This document shows positions 45,224-53,932 of a DNA stretch of 64,000 nt, one piece after another. Below the pieces are notes generated by a model that had not been told where the DNA came from, ran no database searches, and was given only the letters and a program-made list of their open reading frames with translations. The stretch spans positions 145,125-209,124 of the IMG/VR virus record IMGVR_UViG_3300042502_001233; one strand, given 5' to 3'. The DNA comes from a virus. Each line of letters opens with the position of its first letter. Position 1 is the first letter of the stretch. Both the position numbers and the translations under genes were made by a program.

Positions 45224-46087
45224 ATGAAATTATATTCTATTATCACACCTACAAAACACGGGTGGCATTATGGTTATGGTTTTTTTTCTAATTATAGAAT
45301 ATGTTTAGAGGAACTTATTAGTCACCATGAAAATGGTAAACCTGAAATACCTTATATTTCATGGGCTAACACAACATGGGTTGAAGATATAAACCCATTT
45401 GAAAATAAAGTAGAACCTTCAGATATAAACCCATTTGATTTTTGGTTTGAACAACCAAAAATAAACCCTGAGGATATTGTGACTATAAACAATTACCCAC
45501 CTAGTAATTATGGTACTATAATAGACCACGCACAACATTATTTTGATAATAAAATCGAATTAGAAAGACAACAAACAATAGATAGGTTATACATTAAACC
45601 AAAACAATATATTTTAGATAAAATCGATGAAATATATGAAAAAGAATTTAAAGGACATGTTGTCTTGGCTGTGATGGCTAGAGGTACTGAATATAATCTA
45701 CACCATCCAATGTATGGCGTTTTCGGTGTTGAAGATTATATAAAAGAAATTAGTAAAATATTAGAAAACCATAAAGAAATAACAAAATTATTTATTGTTA
45801 GTGAAGATATGGAATATATAACAGCCCTAGCCAACGCCTTCCCTAATTCTTATTTCATGCCAGACGTATTTAGACGAACTGACGAAACGATGGAATATAT
45901 AAACCACGTACATTGTTGGCCAAATGTTAGTAAAAAAAGACCAGACCATTGTAGATTATTAGGAGAAGAAGTAATCATCCAAGCTAAATTAATGGGTAAA
46001 TGTGATTATTTATTTGGTAGACTATCTGGTGTTTTAGCTGGAGCGGTGCTTTGGAATGATAACTTAAAACAAATATTTAAAATTTAA
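45224..46087 (+). CDS. Putative fucosyltransferase-like protein
   Basis: 287 residues. The C-terminal half VVLAVMARGTEYNLHHPMYG, then KLFIVSEDMEYI, and the final CDYLFGRLSGVLAGAVLW resemble the GDP-binding part of GT23/NodZ and O-fucosyltransferase-type enzymes: Arg-Gly block, Ser-Glu-Asp block, Ser-Gly-x-x-x-G. Homologous in layout to 47185-48012. Function by pattern. Confidence 0.6.
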   Translation: MKLYSIITPTKHGWHYGYGFFSNYRICLEELISHHENGKPEIPYISWANTTWVEDINPFENKVEPSDINPFDFWFEQPKINPEDIVTINNYPPSNYGTIIDHAQHYFDNKIELERQQTIDRLYIKPKQYILDKIDEIYEKEFKGHVVLAVMARGTEYNLHHPMYGVFGVEDYIKEISKILENHKEITKLFIVSEDMEYITALANAFPNSYFMPDVFRRTDETMEYINHVHCWPNVSKKRPDHCRLLGEEVIIQAKLMGKCDYLFGRLSGVLAGAVLWNDNLKQIFKI

Positions 46088-46090
46088 CAA

Positions 46091-46672
46091 ATGAATAGAA
46101 CAGAAATAATACAATTTTTAATTGATAAAATAGGTGGTAAAAAATATCTAGAAATAGGTATGGGTCCAGGTCTTAATTTCAACACTATTAAATGCGACTA
46201 TAAAATAAGTGTTGACCCAAACCCTACAGTTCCAGTAACACATTCAATAACCTCAGATGAATTTTTTAACCAAAATAATGAAACTTTTGATGTTATCTTT
46301 ATTGATGGGTTACATTGGTCAGAACAAGTTTATAAAGACATTGTAAATTCTTTAAACGTACTAAATGACAATGGGTATATTATATGTCATGATATAAACC
46401 CTCATTCCGAATTCATTCAAAGATACCCACAAGCTATTCGAGAATCAGAATGGACTGGAGATTGTTGGAAAGCGTGGGTAAGGTTGAAAAGTGAACGAAG
46501 TGATTTAAACATGGCTGTTATTGACACTGATTATGGTTGCGGTGTTATAACCAAGGGTAAACAAAAATTAATAACTGTTAATGAAGAATTAACTTGGGAT
46601 TTATTAGATAACAATAGAAAAGAGTTGCTTAATTTAATAACAACAGAAGATTTTTTAAAGATACATGGTTAA
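46091..46672 (+). CDS. Class I SAM-dependent methyltransferase
   Basis: 193 residues. Motif I YLEIGMGPGLNF, acidic end of strand 2 ISVDPNP, and FDVIFIDGLHWSEQVYKDI, typical of methyltransferase family 24. Likely O-methylates a sugar in the glycan made by this operon. Overlaps the next gene by 8 bases. Confidence 0.8.
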   Translation: MNRTEIIQFLIDKIGGKKYLEIGMGPGLNFNTIKCDYKISVDPNPTVPVTHSITSDEFFNQNNETFDVIFIDGLHWSEQVYKDIVNSLNVLNDNGYIICHDINPHSEFIQRYPQAIRESEWTGDCWKAWVRLKSERSDLNMAVIDTDYGCGVITKGKQKLITVNEELTWDLLDNNRKELLNLITTEDFLKIHG

Positions 46673-47195
46673 TATTATTGGTGAAGATGTGTATATGGAT
46701 TCAGATGTAGTAATAAAACACGACAATACTATTGAAGGTTCACACGTAGCTATAGATAAAGGGTTTTATTGTACGACTAACATATCAATTGGTGATTATA
46801 TACATATTGGACCATACGTTACCGTTATTGGTGGTAAAAATTCTAATTTTATCGCCAAAGGTTTTAATAACGTAATGGCTGGTGCTAGGATTATATGTGG
46901 TTCAGATAGATTTGATGATTCTGGTTTATTTGGCGCCATGATACCTCAAGAATTAAAAGGTAAACAAATTATCAAACCTGTAATTATGGAAGAATTTTCA
47001 AATATAGGTACTAATGCGATTGTTCTACCTGGTTCTACATTAAGAAAAGGGGTCTTATTAACCGCTGGTAGTTTATTGATTGGTGACACAGAAGAATGGG
47101 GTGTATATAAAGGTAACCCAGCTGTTTTAATAAAAAAAATAGACGGAACTAAAATAATAGAAAATGCTAAAAAATTAGGTTATAATGAAATATAA
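46665..47195 (+). CDS. Left-handed beta-helix (hexapeptide) acyltransferase
   Basis: 176 residues with hexapeptide-type periodic Ile/Val (IGDYIHIGPYVTVIGG, FSNIGTNAIVLPGS) and the usual end, GVYKGNPAVLIKKI. Such trimers acetylate sugars. With the DegT-type aminotransferase nearby, an N-acetyl amino sugar is a plausible product. Confidence 0.85.
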   Translation: MVNIIGEDVYMDSDVVIKHDNTIEGSHVAIDKGFYCTTNISIGDYIHIGPYVTVIGGKNSNFIAKGFNNVMAGARIICGSDRFDDSGLFGAMIPQELKGKQIIKPVIMEEFSNIGTNAIVLPGSTLRKGVLLTAGSLLIGDTEEWGVYKGNPAVLIKKIDGTKIIENAKKLGYNEI

Positions 47196-48012
47196 ATTAG
47201 AATTTGTAAAAATAAGCCCAGAACATGAATTTGCTGGTGTTGGGTTTGCTGGTAATATTTTTATTACGTTAAACGCTTTAACTCATTTAAGTGACGATGA
47301 TAAGTTATTTGTCGACATGGAAACTAACGAATGTGTGTGTACTGAGGTTGGTGTTGAATTACACGGTACTAAAAATTCGTGGGAATATTATTTTGAACAG
47401 ACAAAAATAGAACCAGAAGAAGAATATAAAACAATAAATAGTCTTATTTCAGCTAACATACATTATGAGAATAGAGACGCTTTCATGTATCCGAATAATT
47501 TTATTTCACTTAAAAATAAGTTTTATAATTCTTTTAAGTTAAAACCTTATCTAGTAAAACTGTTAGATGATTATTATGATGAAAATATAAAAGGAAAAAT
47601 CACCTTAGGTGTCCAAGTTAGACTAACAGATATGAAACATTATCATAATGTTTCACCAGTATCTAATTACATATCAAAAATAAAAGAAATTTTATCTGAA
47701 AGGCCAGAAATTGAACAAATATTTTTAGCAACTGATGATAGTGAAGTTATTAACATAATTAAAGAAAATGTTAATATACCTGTAATTTATTATAAAGATA
47801 TGTTTAGAGCAGATGCTGCAAACCCTCATCTACACCCTTATGACAGGTTTAAAGCTAAAAGAGAATTACATAGATATAAATTAGGTATTGAATGTATACA
47901 AGAAATATTCACACTATCTAAATGTGATTATCTATTAAAAGCTGACGTTTCCTCAGTATCAATAATTGCTAGCATATTATCAGAAAATATAAAACAAGTA
48001 TATAAATTATGA
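47185..48012 (+). CDS. Putative fucosyltransferase-like protein, second copy
   Basis: 275 residues. Same layout as 45224-46087: GVQVRLTDMKHYHNVSP, IFLATDDSEVINII and the C-terminal CDYLLKADVSSVSIIASIL. Sequence divergence is large, so they probably act on different acceptors. Overlaps both neighbours by 4-11 bases. Confidence 0.58.
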   Translation: MKYKLEFVKISPEHEFAGVGFAGNIFITLNALTHLSDDDKLFVDMETNECVCTEVGVELHGTKNSWEYYFEQTKIEPEEEYKTINSLISANIHYENRDAFMYPNNFISLKNKFYNSFKLKPYLVKLLDDYYDENIKGKITLGVQVRLTDMKHYHNVSPVSNYISKIKEILSERPEIEQIFLATDDSEVINIIKENVNIPVIYYKDMFRADAANPHLHPYDRFKAKRELHRYKLGIECIQEIFTLSKCDYLLKADVSSVSIIASILSENIKQVYKL

Positions 48013-48713
48013 TTTACATTATTGGAGATAGCCACGTATCTGTATTTTCTGGAACAGATACCACACATGATGGACTTAGACACATTCAACCAGAATTTGG
48101 TACTTGCTATACGTTAGAAAAAGGTCAATTAAGACCAGTTATAAATCGATTTGAACAAAAAATACCATATTTTTGTCCTATAAAAATAGGTTCACATACA
48201 GCTTATAATTCATTTAACAAAATAGAAAAGATAGATAGGGTAATTTTAGAATATAATATCACTGATAAAGATTATATTGTTCTATGTTTTGGTGAAATTG
48301 ACATTAGAAACCATGTAGGTTTTCAAGCCCAAAAACAAAACATTTCAATTGAAAAAGCGATTGAAAATTGTGTAGACGAATACCTTAAAACTATTTTATA
48401 TTATAAAGGAAAAAAATTAAACCTCTATGTTTATGGACCGCCAGCATCATCAGTGGGTTGGGCTCATAATTTAGCTGTAGATTTTGGCGATGTTGTTACT
48501 AGAAACAAAATGACATTATATTTTACTGATTATTTAAAAGAAAAACTAAAAGAACATGACATTGAAGTTTTAAGTATCGCAAAACAAATGATGAACAATG
48601 ATGGTACTACAAACCAAAAATATATTATGGATGATATACATCTTTCACAAGAAACTATGCCTTTTTTAATAGAAGAATTTAAAGATTTAATATGCAAAAC
48701 AGATTTAAAATAA
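48009..48713 (+). CDS. SGNH/GDSL-like hydrolase
   Basis: 234 residues. Block I IIGDSHVSVF (GDS-like Ser), block III FGEIDIRNH, and block V MDDIHLS (Asp-x-x-His) are all present. Esterase or O-acyl transfer on the glycan is likely. Confidence 0.78.
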   Translation: MIYIIGDSHVSVFSGTDTTHDGLRHIQPEFGTCYTLEKGQLRPVINRFEQKIPYFCPIKIGSHTAYNSFNKIEKIDRVILEYNITDKDYIVLCFGEIDIRNHVGFQAQKQNISIEKAIENCVDEYLKTILYYKGKKLNLYVYGPPASSVGWAHNLAVDFGDVVTRNKMTLYFTDYLKEKLKEHDIEVLSIAKQMMNNDGTTNQKYIMDDIHLSQETMPFLIEEFKDLICKTDLK

Positions 48714-49501
48714 ATTTAATTGGTGGTGGTTTTCAACACAGCCCTTCAACTTCTGGTTACGAACCATTATATATTGAATGGGTTAAAGGGTTACAAACAG
48801 AACCTGTATCGATGTATGTTGATTTTGCAATAAAAGGTAACATAAACCCAAACACCACTAATTACGCTTGGTTATGTGAATCTAGAACAATAAACCCAAG
48901 TATTTATGAATTTTGTTTAAACAACACAGAATACCTTAAAGAAAAATTCAAACGTGTGTTCACACATGATTCTGAATTAAGCAAAACTTCCGATATTTTT
49001 CAACTAGTCCAATGTAGTGGTAAATCTTTTATCAATGAAGGTAAAATATACAACAAAACAAAACTAGTATCCATGGTAGCATCAAATAAACAGATGTGTG
49101 AAGAGCATAGGTATAGACAACAAATGATTCAAAAATTCTCAACCAAATGTGACCATTATGGTTGGGGTTTTAACCCTACCCCAAACAAATTAATTGCTTT
49201 AAAAGATTATTGTTTTTCCATCACTATGGAAAATGCAACATACTCAAATATGTTCACGGAAAAACTAACAGATTGTTTTATGACTGGTACGATTCCAGTG
49301 TATTTTGGTATGCCTAACATAGGTGATTTTTTTAACATGGACGGTATAATAATATTAGATGAAATTTTCAACATAGAGACCTTGACATTTTCATTATATT
49401 TAAGTAAATTAGAAGCGGTAATTGAAAATTTTGAAATTGCAAAAAATATGTTAGTTGCCGAAGATTACATCTTTAAACACTTTTTATCCAATGAAATTTG
49501 A
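48692..49501 (+). CDS. Alpha-1,3-fucosyltransferase-like, GT10
   Basis: 269 residues. The C-terminal block FSITMENATYSNMFTEKLTD then GTIPVYFGMPNIGDFF is the GT10 signature (FENS..DYVTEK..., PVY.G). GDP-fucose is the expected donor. Starts inside the gene upstream. Confidence 0.85.
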   Translation: MQNRFKINLIGGGFQHSPSTSGYEPLYIEWVKGLQTEPVSMYVDFAIKGNINPNTTNYAWLCESRTINPSIYEFCLNNTEYLKEKFKRVFTHDSELSKTSDIFQLVQCSGKSFINEGKIYNKTKLVSMVASNKQMCEEHRYRQQMIQKFSTKCDHYGWGFNPTPNKLIALKDYCFSITMENATYSNMFTEKLTDCFMTGTIPVYFGMPNIGDFFNMDGIIILDEIFNIETLTFSLYLSKLEAVIENFEIAKNMLVAEDYIFKHFLSNEI

Positions 49502-50201
49502 AACAATATATAGTTTAGGTAGTAGATGTCAAAACTCAGAAATATTAAAACATTATGGTTTTAGAGAATTTTCTGGTTTTTTTGATTTTATGAATACTGC
49601 GAAAATAGAAAATATTTTACATATACTAAAAGATGATTTTAAGGAATTGTTAAAACCTGAAAATAATTTTAGTATAATTTGTAATCAAACAACTTATGAA
49701 CCAGAAACTGGTATACCTTTACATTCATCAGTTAGAACTAGTAATAAATATTATAATGAAGACTACACAGGTGTTCATAGCGCTATTTTTCCACACCATG
49801 ATTTAAATTCTGAAAAAGATAGAAAACACTTTGAAACATGTTACAAAAGATTTAAAAATTTAATAAATTTTAACGTATTGTTTAATTATACTTTTAATAG
49901 TTGGGAAAACAACATAACAACAAAAGATATGGAAACCATGGTCGAGACAATGATTAACGTTCATGGTTTTAAAACTTTTAAAATATGTTTTATTAGATTA
50001 AAGTTTGGTAATAATAATGAATATAAATTAATTCATGATGAAGAAAAATATAATTTATGGGAATTAACTATTTCACCTAATAGTTTTACTGGTGGTCGTT
50101 TTTTAAACACAAAAGATAATGAAAATTATATAGAAATAATAAAAAATAATGGTATTTGCGATTCGCGAATCACAAAGGAAAAAATAGATGATTATGAATA
50201 A
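49491..50201 (+). CDS. DUF1796-like protein, putative cysteine peptidase fold
   Basis: 236 residues from the ATG at 49491. A longer reading would intrude 47 bases into the GT10 gene. The N-terminus TIYSLGSRCQNSEILKHYGF with FSGFFDFMNT matches the DUF1796 pattern of a Cys after SLG and an (S)GxFDW-like block. His and Asp follow (HHDLNSEKDRKHFE). Role in glycan assembly unknown. Confidence 0.65.
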   Translation: MKFETIYSLGSRCQNSEILKHYGFREFSGFFDFMNTAKIENILHILKDDFKELLKPENNFSIICNQTTYEPETGIPLHSSVRTSNKYYNEDYTGVHSAIFPHHDLNSEKDRKHFETCYKRFKNLINFNVLFNYTFNSWENNITTKDMETMVETMINVHGFKTFKICFIRLKFGNNNEYKLIHDEEKYNLWELTISPNSFTGGRFLNTKDNENYIEIIKNNGICDSRITKEKIDDYE

Positions 50202-50949
50202 AACCCAACATTACAATCCATGGCCTATAGGTAAGGTGCCAAAAGAATTACAAAGACCTGAATTAGATAGGTTAAAAGAATTAGGTTATCATTGGGATGA
50301 CCCTAGAGATGTTGTGTTAATGTTTGAAGAAAAAGTTGCTGCTTTTGCTGGTAGTAAATATGCGGTATCTGTTGACTGTTGTTCACACGGTTTGTTCTTA
50401 TCTTTAGAGTATTTAAAACACACTAAAGAAGTTAAAAAAGATGATATAATAACTATACCAAAAATGACGTATGTGTCGGCTCCGATGCAAATTATACACG
50501 CTGGATTGGGTGTTAAATTTGAAGATTTAGAATGGTCTGGTTTATACCAATTCAAAAGCACTAGAATTTGGGATGCAGCTGTTAGATGGAACAAAGGTAT
50601 GTATGTTGGTGACAATGCTTTACAAGTGGTTTCCTTTCAAATAAAAAAGAGGGTACCTATCGGAAAAGGTGGTATCATTCTTACTGACGATTTTGAAGCT
50701 TATAAATGGCTTAAATTGGCTTCATATGATGGTAGAGACCTAAACACACAATATACTGACGTAAATCACGTGCAAATGCTTGGATATCATATGTACATGA
50801 CACCTGAGGATGCAGCTAGAGGTATAATTCTTATGGATAGCGTCCCAGAATATAATGAAGACACTGGTAACCATACAACATATGTTGATGTAAGTAAAAT
50901 ATTTGATAATATTTTTTTAACCATTGACAAAATTAAAAAAAATAACTAA
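50188..50949 (+). CDS. DegT/DnrJ-type PLP sugar aminotransferase, short form
   Basis: 253 residues against about 370 usual. Conserved: FEEKVAAFAGSKYAVSVDCC, DDIITIPKMTYVSAPMQI, WDAAVRWNKG and SFQIKKRVPIGKGG with the lysine that carries PLP. The C-terminal subdomain is short. Adjacent to GMD, it could make a 4-amino-4,6-dideoxy sugar (perosamine-type) from GDP-4-keto-6-deoxymannose. Confidence 0.75.
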   Translation: MIMNKTQHYNPWPIGKVPKELQRPELDRLKELGYHWDDPRDVVLMFEEKVAAFAGSKYAVSVDCCSHGLFLSLEYLKHTKEVKKDDIITIPKMTYVSAPMQIIHAGLGVKFEDLEWSGLYQFKSTRIWDAAVRWNKGMYVGDNALQVVSFQIKKRVPIGKGGIILTDDFEAYKWLKLASYDGRDLNTQYTDVNHVQMLGYHMYMTPEDAARGIILMDSVPEYNEDTGNHTTYVDVSKIFDNIFLTIDKIKKNN

Positions 50950-50964
50950 ATTTAAAATAAAAAA

Positions 50965-51945
50965 ATGGAAAAAAAGAAAAAAGCTTTTATCACTGGGATT
51001 AACGGTCAAGATGGTTCATATTTGGCTGAATATTTATTATCCTTAGATTATGAAGTTCACGGTATAATCAGAAGAAATTCAACTGTAGAATCACAACAAA
51101 GTAGATTCAGTGAAGAATTAAGACATAAAGTAAATATTCATTATGGTGACTTATTAGACCAAGGTGGTTTAGAAAAATTGTTAGACCAAATACAACCAGA
51201 TGAAATATATAACTTGGCGGCTCAAAGTCATGTTAGAATTAGTTTTGATATCCCACAATTTACAGTACAAACAAACGCAATAGGTGTGTTAAACATATTA
51301 GAGGCATATAGACGCGCATGCCCAACAGCTAAATTCTATCAAGCAAGTTCTTCAGAAATGTTCGGTAACTCAGTAGATGCTGATGGGTTCCAAAGAGAAA
51401 CAACACAAATGACACCAGTTAGCCCTTATGGTTGTTCTAAGGTATTTGGATATAATATTACTAGAAACTATCGTAATGCTTACAAATTACACACATGTAA
51501 CGGAATTCTTTTCAACCATGAATCACCAAGAAGGGCCTCAAATTTTGTAACCAACAAAGTTGTTAAAACTGCTGTTGAAATTAAATTAGGTTTAGCGGAT
51601 AAATTGGTACTAGGTAATATGGATTCGTATAGAGATTGGGGTCATTCAAAAGACTACGTTAGAGCCATGCATTTGATTATTAACCATCACACTCCAGATG
51701 ACTTTGTTGTATCTACAATGACAACGCATTCAGTTAGAGAAATGGTTGAATACGTATTTAAAAAATTAGATTTAGATTACACACAATATGTTTCACAAGA
51801 TTCTAAGTTTCTTAGAGCTGAAGAATTAAAATATTTAAAAGGTGATTCTACAAAAATTAGAGAAACATTAGGTTGGAAACCAGAATATACATTTGAAACC
51901 TTGATGGATGATATGATTAACGGTTGGTTAGAAAAATTAAAATAA
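50965..51945 (+). CDS. gmd: GDP-mannose 4,6-dehydratase
   Basis: 326 residues. Nucleotide-binding ITGINGQDGSYLAEYLL, IIRRNST, NLAAQSHV, catalytic SSSEMFGN and YGCSK, and NHESPRR are the classical GMD blocks. Product is GDP-4-keto-6-deoxymannose, the branch point to GDP-fucose, GDP-rhamnose and GDP-perosamine. No clear GDP-fucose synthase is in the window. Confidence 0.95.
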   Translation: MEKKKKAFITGINGQDGSYLAEYLLSLDYEVHGIIRRNSTVESQQSRFSEELRHKVNIHYGDLLDQGGLEKLLDQIQPDEIYNLAAQSHVRISFDIPQFTVQTNAIGVLNILEAYRRACPTAKFYQASSSEMFGNSVDADGFQRETTQMTPVSPYGCSKVFGYNITRNYRNAYKLHTCNGILFNHESPRRASNFVTNKVVKTAVEIKLGLADKLVLGNMDSYRDWGHSKDYVRAMHLIINHHTPDDFVVSTMTTHSVREMVEYVFKKLDLDYTQYVSQDSKFLRAEELKYLKGDSTKIRETLGWKPEYTFETLMDDMINGWLEKLK

Positions 51946-51952
51946 AATAATT

Positions 51953-51986
51953 ATAAATATCCTAGTGTTTGCATTAGGATATTTAT
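51953..51986. terminator. AT-rich hairpin after gmd
   Basis: ATAAATATCCTA and TAGGATATTTAT form a 12-bp stem with a 10-base loop. No T run follows. Its arms contain late-motif cores in opposite directions, so it may be a transcript-end structure, a promoter relic or both. Confidence 0.5.
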
Positions 51987-52011
51987 ATTTATAGTATAAT
52001 CCATTAAATTT

Positions 52012-52872
52012 ATGACTAGAAAAGCTACAACAGTTCCAAAAAGTGGTACCACAAAAACTACTAGAGCTAAAAAATCAGTTTTACCAAAAGAATCGACAAT
52101 TAACCTTAAACAAGATTTATTGTCTCAAATCAAAATAGATTTGAAACATAAAAACGAAACTCAAAAAAAGCTAACTAATTCTATTAAAAATGGCGACGTA
52201 ACCGTATGTATCGGCCCAGCTGGTACGGGTAAAACTCTTCTTAGTGTTGCTGAAGCTTTATTGTTGCTAAAAACACACCCAGACAAATATCATGACATAA
52301 AATTGGTTAAGTCTATAGTCCAACTTAAAGATGAAGACCTAGGTACTTTGCCAGGTGATGAAAAAGATAAACTTAAATTCATCATGATGTCTTTCCTTGA
52401 TGCTTTCTACCAATTAATCGGTGAAGAACTTACAGATAAACTTATAGAGGTTGGGTATATTAAAATGGAAGTTTTTGGTTCTGTTAGAGGTAGGTCAATC
52501 CCAAATTGTATTCTATTGTTTGATGAATTTCAAAACGTAAACGACGGTAACGCAAAAACACTTCTTACAAGATTTTCTGAAAACACCAAAGTTGTAATCT
52601 TAGGTGATACAAATCAAGTAGACCTTAAAAAGAAAGAAGATAGTTCATTGGGTGAGTTGGTTAAAATGATTAAAATGTTACCAGATGAAATGGGTGTTAG
52701 TGTTATTGAATTTAACGAAAACGAAATTGTTAGACACAGACTGACAAAGTTCTTTGTAAAACTTTTTGAACACCCAGAATATAAAAAACAAAACAAACCA
52801 AATAACCTAAATATTCGAGTGGTCACCAAAAAGAAAACTTTATTAGAAAAACTTTTAGATTTATTTAGATAA
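52012..52872 (+). CDS. phoH: PhoH-like ATPase
   Basis: 286 residues. Walker A CIGPAGTGKTLLS, Walker B ILLFDEFQNVN, VILGDTNQVD and the KNETQKKL start of PhoH. Common in large phages, with an ATPase/RNA-helicase-like function of uncertain role. The sequence GATATTTATATTTATAG upstream at 51979-51995 may be a promoter. Confidence 0.9.
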   Translation: MTRKATTVPKSGTTKTTRAKKSVLPKESTINLKQDLLSQIKIDLKHKNETQKKLTNSIKNGDVTVCIGPAGTGKTLLSVAEALLLLKTHPDKYHDIKLVKSIVQLKDEDLGTLPGDEKDKLKFIMMSFLDAFYQLIGEELTDKLIEVGYIKMEVFGSVRGRSIPNCILLFDEFQNVNDGNAKTLLTRFSENTKVVILGDTNQVDLKKKEDSSLGELVKMIKMLPDEMGVSVIEFNENEIVRHRLTKFFVKLFEHPEYKKQNKPNNLNIRVVTKKKTLLEKLLDLFR

Positions 52873-52921
52873 ATTGTGATTTTTGCTTTACTTATCAATT
52901 TTTAATCAGTAAATTGGTTAT

Positions 52922-53551
52922 ATGAAAATAGGAATAAGCATAAATGAGGTTTTAAGGGATTTTATTGGACAGTTCATCTACACCTATGACAAGTATATTG
53001 TTCCAGAGCTAGAAGCTAATGGGGTAACAGTACCAGACTTAGAGATAGAAGATGTAACCAGTTTCAATTTAATGGACCATTTTGAATTTAAAGACATCAA
53101 CAGATTCAATACGTTTCTATATTTAGAAGCACCTCTAGAAATTTTTGGTCATGCCGACCTGATGTCAGATGGTTTAATGAACCATTTTAATAACTTTTTA
53201 GTTAACATTAAAGACGACGAAGAACACGAAGTATTTTTGGTTAGTCGTGAAGTTGATAAAAGTATCCCATCTACTTATTTTTTCCTTTCTAAAACTGGTT
53301 GTAAAGCCGATAAAATACAGTTCTGTTCTAATAATGAAAATGAATGGGATGGAATTGACGTTTTGGTAACTGCTAACGTAATAGCTTTGGAAAACAAACC
53401 ACAGGGTAAAATCAGTATTAAAGTTAAATCACCTTACAATAAAGATGTAAAAGCTGATTACGAAATTGACACACTTTTAGATTTTATAAATGATGAAGAA
53501 TTCAGAAATAGAATTTTAAATACAATAATAACAACTTACGAAGAAATTTAA
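52922..53551 (+). CDS. HAD-fold nucleotidase-like protein with lost catalytic Asp
   Basis: 209 residues. The N-terminal KIGISINEVLRDF occupies the position of the HAD motif KIyIDmDgVLaDf, but both Asp are replaced (Ser and Asn). A VFLVSREVDKSIPSTYFFL, then WDGIDVLVTANVIALENKP layout still resembles 5'(3')-deoxyribonucleotidases. Probably a non-catalytic descendant with a structural or regulatory role. Confidence 0.55.
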   Translation: MKIGISINEVLRDFIGQFIYTYDKYIVPELEANGVTVPDLEIEDVTSFNLMDHFEFKDINRFNTFLYLEAPLEIFGHADLMSDGLMNHFNNFLVNIKDDEEHEVFLVSREVDKSIPSTYFFLSKTGCKADKIQFCSNNENEWDGIDVLVTANVIALENKPQGKISIKVKSPYNKDVKADYEIDTLLDFINDEEFRNRILNTIITTYEEI

Positions 53552-53556
53552 AAATT

Positions 53557-53910
53557 ATGATTGATTTTGGCGGAGCGATTTATTATCTAGATATTGATAG
53601 ATTTACAGAACTTATCAAAATGGATGACAAACAAGATGACAAAGTTTACGAAACGGTTATCAAAAATTTTAAAGATGAAAAAGGAAAACTTCTTACTACT
53701 GAAGAATTAACAACATGTAGAGAAAGAGACGTTTTCATCAATACTAACAAATATGAAATGTTCAGATTAATGATAGAAATTATCTTAGATGACATTGAAG
53801 AAGCTGACGATTCGTTAGGTTCAGAAAGAGCTTTATCAAAAGCTTTATTCTCTTACAAATTAGCATTTAATACTCTACTACATTACGGAATATTAGTAGA
53901 AGTTGAATAA
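53557..53910 (+). CDS. Hypothetical helical protein
   Basis: 117 acidic residues, mostly helical, no recognised motif. Co-transcribed with the HAD-like gene (5-base gap). Function unknown. Confidence 0.55.
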   Translation: MIDFGGAIYYLDIDRFTELIKMDDKQDDKVYETVIKNFKDEKGKLLTTEELTTCRERDVFINTNKYEMFRLMIEIILDDIEEADDSLGSERALSKALFSYKLAFNTLLHYGILVEVE

Positions 53911-53932
53911 TAAAATTAAAATAAAAAAACAA

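Noticed and set aside
51953-51986. Classical rho-independent terminator
   Set aside because: Stem is strong but AT-rich and without a T run, so it is listed only with reduced confidence.
52883-52917. Host-type promoter before 52922
   Set aside because: The -7 box (TAAATTGG) and 24-base spacing fit poorly.
53903-53932. TTG start for the glycosyltransferase at 53933
   Set aside because: It lies in the preceding gene, while an ATG with an A-rich leader follows its stop.
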